Shown: piece after piece, positions 58,262 through 64,000 of the stretch
How the letters are laid out: every line of letters starts with the position of its first letter
Position numbering within the stretch: the first letter of the stretch is position 1
From: Nematostella vectensis
Lineage: Eukaryota > Cnidaria > Anthozoa > Actiniaria > Edwardsiidae
Length of the DNA: 64,000 bases
Reading direction: 5' to 3'
Assembly: GCF_932526225.1 (NCBI RefSeq)
Contig: NC_064045.1
Coordinates: 9,790,022 to 9,854,021 of the forward strand
Made by a program: the position numbers and the translations under genes
Notes under the pieces: generated by a model
Seen by the model: the letters and a program-made list of their open reading frames with translations, nothing else
Told to the model about the DNA's origin: nothing
Database searches by the model: none

Positions 58262-58672
58262 GGATGCCCGGGGTTTTGGAGGGGGGGACTCTCCATAACA
58301 GTTGACGGGAGTGATATATTTTCTAACTTTAGAGTATAAAATTTTTTTAATTGCTCTCCCTAGGGTGTGTTAGAATATTCCGCTTCTGATAGCCCTTAGG
58401 GGGTCTCACACAAGTAGAACACCACATTCTAATAACAACTGGACATGAATGTTGTCAGAAAAAAGATATGCTCGATGGTGGCGTCTTAAGGATCGCAATT
58501 CAGGACACCTGAAAATGCGTTTGTTTTGAGTGTTTAGACTTAAAAATCCCTTCCATCACATCTTATGTGCTTTTGGGGATAAGAATTGCTGTCGATCACA
58601 CTCAAAGTCCCATCCCTTAGGGTTAAAATTGATTTTACCAACGGTCACCCCCGTCTTTTTATCATGGTAGTC
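58262..58672. mobile_element. Interspersed repeat, copy B (inverse of 43640-44003)
   Basis: GGGGGGACTCTCCATAACAG at the left and GGTCACCCCCGTCTTTTTAT at the right match copy A in reverse complement. Between them CCTAAGGGATGGGACTTTG-type motifs correspond. Ends and target duplications are not clear. Confidence 0.7.
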
Positions 58673-59073
58673 CCCCTCCCCCCGGAGGATGCGTGGGCAA
58701 AGTCGAACGCATAGTAATCACAGGAAAACATCATTTCTGATCTAGTCTCCCACGACATCGCTCTGCCTTCTGTCACGCAATGACCTTGTGTTACTGATCC
58801 AAGTGCGTAAGGTTTTTGCCTTCTCCACCACCTCCCCCCCCCCCCCCCCCCCCCCGCCTTCTAAGACTAGCAGATTGAAAAGATGATAGGGATATCGATG
58901 GAACTAGGACTAGGATTTTAATAGGGGGAGCAAGAATATTTTGGGACTGCTGTTTACACTTAATATCCTTTTAATTGCAAGGCAATGCATCTTCTGCATC
59001 TTGGGTAGGTTGAGATGTCGCGGGAAATGATTTAACTCGTTTCACATGTGGCTCACCTGACTCGTATGTATGT

Positions 59074-59364
59074 CAGGGGCGTATCCAGGATTCAAAATGG
59101 GGGGGGATGGATAATGGCCGGATAGACGGCTTATAACTGATCACGTTGTTCTTGGTAGATCACTTCATAGATCTTACAGCACTTCACGCTAAATTCGATT
59201 TGTCCAGCCAGCAAAGTCAAGCAGGCGAAGGAAAATGGACAGTCTCCCGTCCCACAGACATTTATTTTCTTCAAACAAAGTGACAATTTAATTTTTTACT
59301 CTCAAAAGGGGGGGGGGGGTGAATATCCACCCAATCCGCCCCCCCCCCCCCTAATCCACCCCTG
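59074..59364. mobile_element. MITE with CAGGGGCGTATCCAG-like termini, 291 bp
   Basis: Left CAGGGGCGTATCCAG and right CTAATCCACCCCTG are imperfect inverted ends. G runs and C runs lie just inside each end. No coding content. Confidence 0.65.
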
Positions 59365-60761
59365 TTAGTAGATAGGAAATGTTTGCAATTCTCTGTCTCT
59401 GCTCTGTCACGGTAGATGATGGTACCACGGGTCACCGTCCCGTTTCTGTTACGTACTCCAATCAGGTTAATGAAGTGCGGTAAGACGGCACTCACGCTCA
59501 ACGGCCTTATTCGAGAAGACGAGGGATTCATTAGTCCTTAGTGTAGAGAGCAAGGGTTTTTACCCCTCTGAGACCGTGGATGGAGCTCTTTCCAAAGACC
59601 CCAAGGACCTTCCCATTCATTTTAATTTTCGCGCCACTCTCAGATTATAGCAAATGATCGAAGCATTAAGCAAACCTTACGTTTATCGAAGCGACGATAA
59701 CAAAACAAGATAGCATTAGACATAGGCCTTTAGTTCTCCTCAAAGCGGAGTAACGATATCGCATTCAGGTCAGTTTGCATTTACTTCGACCAATGCCTCG
59801 AAAATCCCTGAGATTTCTCAGGAGTGATACCACGCAAAGTCATCGCGCGCTAACCATGGCCACATTCGCAGTTTTAGGAAATTTAGTCAATAAAAAGGAC
59901 TATAAAGCAAGTAACGTAGTGTAGCTAAAAAATGCTCCAGTGTTCTTCAGAACAAGACGAAATCCTAGAAGCTCTAAAATTGTGTCATTCAAAAAGAAAT
60001 TCGGATCTTGTCTGATCTTAACGCTCCTCAGAAAACTATGTCTTCATGCGCCCACCGGATCGCACTATTACCAAACTGAAGATTTGCGGTAGCGATCGAT
60101 GATAATTAAAATAATAATATTTTTACATTATAAAGGCGGGATTGTGTTGCTTAGTTTTTTTAATTCATGTGATAGTGTGATAAGTGACCAAAAGCGAACC
60201 GTACTGAAATAATAAGAAAACTGCGGTACCTAATTAATGAACACCTTAGGGGGTTTACATTTAGCAAATTAGCTCTAATTGTATTGAAGAAATTGAGACC
60301 TATCTTGTAAAGATTAGGATAATCTTTTAATGTGGTTCACAGGTTCGGAGTCAATTAGAGCAAGAACTAATATCCTTGGCATGTCTAGACAATAATAAAA
60401 AATTCATGTCCTTTAACCAATGGCAGCACTCTAGAAAATTCTCTTACAATCACTTTATCAACCAAATGTATGAATTCATTTATTGAGCAGGAGTGAATTA
60501 TTGGGATCTACCAATACAAAAGGGTCGTTTGTCAAGAGATGTTTTTAATGGATATTTTTTTCTGTTTTACAGAGGTTTTCTGACGATAGCTCTAGAGATG
60601 ATAGCTGTACAGCTGATAGCTGAGAGCTGTACTTCATAAATTTGCGGCGAGGTGACAAAAAAAAAGAGTTCTCCGGCGACAGCAAAGCAAGACATTGAAA
60701 TTTTTCTCAAAACCCTCGAAGAAGCAGATGATTTATGCATTAAGGTGATTTGACCAAAAAC
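59365..60761. other. 5' flank of the GPCR gene, nothing else recognised
   Basis: No gene, and no clear promoter motif. Near 60583-60630 GATAGCT is repeated four times (GATAGCTCTAGAGATGATAG, CTGATAGCTGAGAGC). Confidence 0.4.
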
Positions 60762-61913
60762 ATGGCAGTCACAGGCCTTCTAAACATCTCTCTACTCGTA
60801 AATTACACAAACAGTTCCGATTATACCCCGAATGCTGCTTTGTCCCCCGAGCTGGAGCCGAAGGTACTAGAGATTTTCCGACTCTGCCTTAGCGCCCTGA
60901 TCTGCTCGACAGGAATTGTGGGTAATATCCTTGTTGTCATAATCACAACGTGCAATCGTAAAACACGGACGGCAGTGAACTACTACATCCTGAATTTGGC
61001 GATCTCCGATCTTGGCATCCTTGCAATCTGTTTCCCGTTTATCTTAGTCAAAACGGAGGACCCCCTGCATTGGCCTCTCGGGGGCTTCGTGTGCAAAGTC
61101 ATCTACCCGCTCTCTGACATCTTCTACGGCGTTTCTATTGGATCAATTGTTGCTATAGCGATAGACAGGTACAAGGCCATCGTTCGCAGCATGCGTGCCC
61201 AGAAGACCTTGCAAGCTGCCAAGTGGGTCATCTTATTTATTTGGGTTTTCGCGTTTGTGGGATTCGTATTACCATTGTACTTTGTGATGGACTTTCTTGT
61301 GGACGCGAATGGACCTGGGACAGTGGACTGCACGCCTACCTGGCCAATGCCAGAAGTCACCATGCGTCTGTACGTGTTCTCCTTAACCTTCTTCTGGTAT
61401 GTTCTCCCGCTAGCTGTTATTGTCTGGGTGTATAGGAAGATCGCGCAGAAGATCCGGGCCAGCCGCGCACTGCACAAGACCATGCGCAGCCAGGTTGGGA
61501 GAAAATACAGCGAGATTGGAAAAGAAAAAAGCAAAGCCGCGCGTCGAAAGCACGACGATTCCAACGCCAAAGCCCTCAAGATACTAATCCCAGTTGTTTG
61601 CGTCTTCTCTCTCACTATGTTTCCTTTCCATTTGTTTCGCTGCACGCAGATGATCGTGGATATGTCCAGTTTTGAATACATGTGGGCCATATATAATGTA
61701 TGCACCGTCTGTCTGCTCGCGAACAGCTCGGCAAACCCGATCATTTACTCGATGGTTTCCGACGAGTTTCGACGTCGATTCCGACAGCTACTTTGTTTAC
61801 AGTGGAATAAATTTAACGACAGTTTGTCGGTTAGGAGATCGCACCGCGCACCGAGCACTTCGGCACATCGACTGACCTCACAGACGCAACGTAGCTTCCA
61901 CAAAAACTCGTGA
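60762..61913 (+). CDS. Class A (rhodopsin-like) G-protein-coupled receptor, peptide-receptor-like, single exon
   Basis: 383 residues from ATG at 60762, stop at 61911. An outside N-terminus carries three N-glycosylation sequons (Asn8, Asn14, Asn17). Seven membrane segments follow at about 38-64, 74-98, 109-132, 153-175, 202-225, 270-293 and 305-330. Family marks: GN in TM1 (Asn55), LAISD in TM2 (Asp83), a Cys111-Cys190 pair for the extracellular disulphide, DRY at 135-137 and NPIIY at 325-329. Also seen are Trp in TM4, Pro in TM5 and a basic intracellular loop 3 (about 226-269). TM6 reads FSLTMFPFHLF, so the usual Cys-Trp-x-Pro toggle is replaced by Phe-Pro. The shape is that of neuropeptide/galanin/orexin-like receptors; the ligand and G protein cannot be predicted. 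It has a Ser/Thr/Arg-rich tail. Intronless class A receptors are common in cnidarians. Confidence 0.93.
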   Translation: MAVTGLLNISLLVNYTNSSDYTPNAALSPELEPKVLEIFRLCLSALICSTGIVGNILVVIITTCNRKTRTAVNYYILNLAISDLGILAICFPFILVKTEDPLHWPLGGFVCKVIYPLSDIFYGVSIGSIVAIAIDRYKAIVRSMRAQKTLQAAKWVILFIWVFAFVGFVLPLYFVMDFLVDANGPGTVDCTPTWPMPEVTMRLYVFSLTFFWYVLPLAVIVWVYRKIAQKIRASRALHKTMRSQVGRKYSEIGKEKSKAARRKHDDSNAKALKILIPVVCVFSLTMFPFHLFRCTQMIVDMSSFEYMWAIYNVCTVCLLANSSANPIIYSMVSDEFRRRFRQLLCLQWNKFNDSLSVRRSHRAPSTSAHRLTSQTQRSFHKNS

Positions 61914-62686
61914 TTATATTATGGAAATATTAATCAATGGCAGTCGTTTTTCTGGATGGTTTGAGAGCCTGGGATGAGCGCACGGTAAACCTTTGATGTT
62001 TTTTAAAACAAACAAGTTTAAAAAAAAACTCTAGTGGGGCCTGGGTCTGTTTCAAATGGGCGGCCTGCAAAATCGTAGTAAACACGAATTCTTGCGAGTT
62101 TACGTGGAAATTCTCGACGTTCGCCGTTCTTGAGAAAAAAGCAAATAAAAAAAGCATATAATGTCCTCATAAGAAATTGACCGAGGGAGAAAGACGACAG
62201 CTTTTCAAAAGTATTGATTGATTGGGAAAATATGAAAGAAAGGAGTGATTTTGTCAACCACAGTTTGCAAACGGTGAGGATAGCACCAGAACAGAAATTC
62301 ACTGTGGAAACAACAAAAAAATGATAAAGAAAAATACTTCTATATAATACATCGGCGCATGACTCAGATAAAGCATGAGCTGACGAGCGGTGAATCAATA
62401 TAATATGTCGCCTATTTATGCTCCAATACAATCGAGTAAAAGCAACAAGCAGCCTATACTATTATTTGTTTTAAATCCATACAGATTAAAAAGGGCCTAA
62501 ATCATTAATATCTCAATAACTGCAATAAAATAAAATGAATTATCATAGAAGTAATTTTGTCTTAGATCTGGACTACTTGGATTTTTGGCACTCATCATTA
62601 GAATCAGAGAGCGTAAGATATGAAAAGATAGCGGGCACACATTCTCTATATTATCGTTGTTTTTCCTAGTTTCTTTCGCTCACATT
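61914..62686. other. 3' flank of the GPCR gene
   Basis: No other gene recognised. AT-rich with short frames only. Confidence 0.45.
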
Positions 62687-62849
62687 CCCTGCTAGCAGAG
62701 GCCTCTTTTCTATGTATTTGTCTGGGCTGGCGTTCGCGAGGAAAAGAGACCTCTGCAACGAAAACAGTTTTGAGCCATGGCAGAGGTCTCTTTTCCTCGC
62801 GAACGCCAGCCCAGCGAAATACAGAGAAATAAGGCCTCTGCTAGCAGGG
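62687..62849. mobile_element. Near-perfect foldback MITE, ~163 bp
   Basis: CCCTGCTAGCAGAGGCCTCT at the left is answered by AGGCCTCTGCTAGCAGGG at the right. The inner arms GGGCTGGCGTTCGCGAGGAA then AAGAGACCTCTGC pair perfectly with their inverse. The stem is about 68 bp with a loop near AACGAAAACAGTTTTGAGC. A transcript of it would form a long double-stranded hairpin. Confidence 0.92.
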
Positions 62850-63141
62850 AAGCGCTTACAGTGAAACGGGACGTAATCGCTAGATATGAAATCAAGATAA
62901 GCTTTTAGGCATTGCCTAAGTCTATATATTACTCGCTTGATTTTATTGCTTTTGTATGTTCCCATCGCGTCCCTTCTAAATGTTCATGCGCGAGCTGAAT
63001 TAGAACAATAAAGAACTCGCATTCTAGCGGTACCAATTAGAACTAGTCACTCATGACAGGAGAAAACGGCTTTTTATTGTTAACGCACGCGACTTGGTAG
63101 ACTCTTCAAATCTTCGGCAAGATCATAAACCCAAAACAGCA

Positions 63142-63531
63142 ATGTTGTCTTCCCAAATTGCCGCTCAAAAAAATGACATCCCTATGAGTGAAAAAGCCGA
63201 GGGCGCGACAGTGAACCTACGCGCGCTGGCGAAACTCAGACGTCGTAGGCCTCGCCGACCTGGGCAAAGTGCGACAGAAAAAGAAAAGCCGGCACCAGTA
63301 CTGGGGCCATCTGACGTTTACAGGGAAAATCCGTGTGAGGTTGGGGACCACAGCCCCCCCATGCAAATGGATGTGGGAAATTTCTGGGATTTTGCGTCAC
63401 GAGCTCCGTGGCAAGGTATGAATCGCTACAGGCGGCAGATCATTGAATCTGGACGAGCTTTCATACAATGGCAACTTTCAATAATGTGGGGACGCCGTAA
63501 ATGCTCATTCCAGTGCCCTTTCGGCACATAA
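63142..63531 (+). CDS. Hypothetical protein or first exon of an unknown gene
   Basis: ATG at 63142 opens MLSSQIAAQKNDIPMSEKAE, then a basic stretch LAKLRRRRPRRPGQS, an acidic/Pro-rich middle, and NFWDFASRAPWQG. At 63415 there is a good donor (GGCAAG|GTATGA); before it the sequence reads like real coding (few rare patterns, sensible charge blocks), after it less so. The likely structure is therefore a first exon ending at 63415, with the rest of the gene beyond the window. Without the intron the frame runs to a TAA at 63529. No domain or signal peptide is recognised. It lies 1.2 kb downstream of the GPCR, same strand. Confidence 0.4.
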   Translation: MLSSQIAAQKNDIPMSEKAEGATVNLRALAKLRRRRPRRPGQSATEKEKPAPVLGPSDVYRENPCEVGDHSPPMQMDVGNFWDFASRAPWQGMNRYRRQIIESGRAFIQWQLSIMWGRRKCSFQCPFGT

Positions 63532-63573
63532 ATTTATCTCACTTTTCAGGAATAGTGGAAGTGGAATAGTGGA

Positions 63574-63867
63574 AGCACGGGTGGCCTAGTGTGTTAGCGC
63601 GTCGGCCTCTCACCGCTGTGGCCCAGGTTCGAATCCTGGCTCAAACTGGGGATTTTTCCGGGTTCCTGCCTTGAATCGAATTTGTCACAAGTGAGTTGAA
63701 GTTATTCTCCCGTGTTTCCAGTCTTCTCGGATAAGGACACTAAACCGGAGGTCCCGTCTCTTCAAGCTGCACTACATTAACCTGAACCGAAGGGACGTAA
63801 AAGAACCACTGGGGACGCAATAAACCCTCTGGCAGTGACCACCCCCAGTGACAGTGCTTACTAACAG
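63574..63867 (+). mobile_element. tRNA-derived SINE
   Basis: The head GCACGGGTGGCCTAGTGTGT-TAGCGCG (A-box-like) and GCCCAGGTTCGAATCCTGGC (B box GGTTCGAATCC within a T-arm) copies a tRNA. The acceptor-stem 3' side is missing, so it is not a tRNA gene. The body carries GGATAAGGACACTAAACCGG and CCCGTCTCTTCAAGCTGCAC. The tail AGGGACGTAAAAGAACC...CAGTGACAGTGCTTACTAACAG is also found in the repeats at 9.9 kb and 44.7 kb. Confidence 0.85.
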
Positions 63868-64000
63868 AGGGCCATATGTTAGAAAACTGTATATTCGGTT
63901 AAATATGCTACCCTCGATAACCAAAGATTACAAAGGAATCGGCCCCTGGGCGCTTAGGGACGGGCCATAGAAAAATTGATGTGGGTAAGGGACAAAATAC

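Noticed and set aside
63574..63660. Functional tRNA gene
   Set aside because: A and B boxes and a T-arm are present, but the 3' acceptor strand does not pair with the 5' GCACGGG; the sequence continues as a SINE body found elsewhere in the window.

Overview
The window is animal nuclear DNA: AT-rich, dense in interspersed repeats, with intron-split genes and GT...AG splice sites. A PAN/apple - C-type lectin - laminin-G ectodomain gene, a single-exon class A GPCR, DIRS-type tyrosine-recombinase retroelements, several TTAA-flanked (piggyBac-type) MITEs and a tRNA-derived SINE together suggest a marine invertebrate, most likely an anthozoan cnidarian. The taxon is inference; the gene identities are read from the sequence.

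Layout. 1-8.4 kb: a minus-strand gene for a secreted PAN/C-type-lectin/LamG protein, with a GC-rich, internally deleted DIRS-like element (about 2.1-5.45 kb, including a 60-bp minisatellite) inside it. 8.6-12.7 kb: MITEs, a 1.76-kb repeat with a second copy at 44.4-45.6 kb, and a large inverted minisatellite. 12.757-38.780 kb: one plus-strand gene, ERI2-like (DEDDh 3'-5' exoribonuclease plus C-terminal GRF zinc finger). I could assemble it from nine exons whose phases all agree, giving 755 codons. Its introns hold a DNA transposon with a captured glutamate-receptor fragment, several MITEs, and in the 13.7-kb intron 8 a 12.7-kb array of a palindromic 28/32-bp satellite. 38.8-60.7 kb: no confident gene; foldback elements, microsatellites, MITE copies and unique AT-rich DNA. 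60.762-61.913 kb: an intronless rhodopsin-like GPCR. 63.1-63.5 kb: a possible first exon of an unknown gene. 63.57-63.87 kb: a tRNA-derived SINE.

Two things stand out. First, the satellite: each unit is a perfect hairpin (8-bp arms, CAA loop), it has a higher-order period of 3,087 bp, and it is free of stops over long stretches in all six frames, so it imitates giant ORFs although it is intronic. Second, at least three ERI2 exons (4, 5 and 6), and possibly exon 3, are bordered by decayed tandem copies of their own splice-junction segments, which I call exon-edge echoes. There are four before exon 4, two before exon 5, one before exon 6 (split from it by a TTAA MITE) and eight after exon 6. 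I know of no description of such a recurrent pattern within one gene.

Limits: exon models come from reading and splice-phase logic only, without transcripts or database searches. Repeat boundaries are approximate unless terminal repeats or target-site duplications are given.
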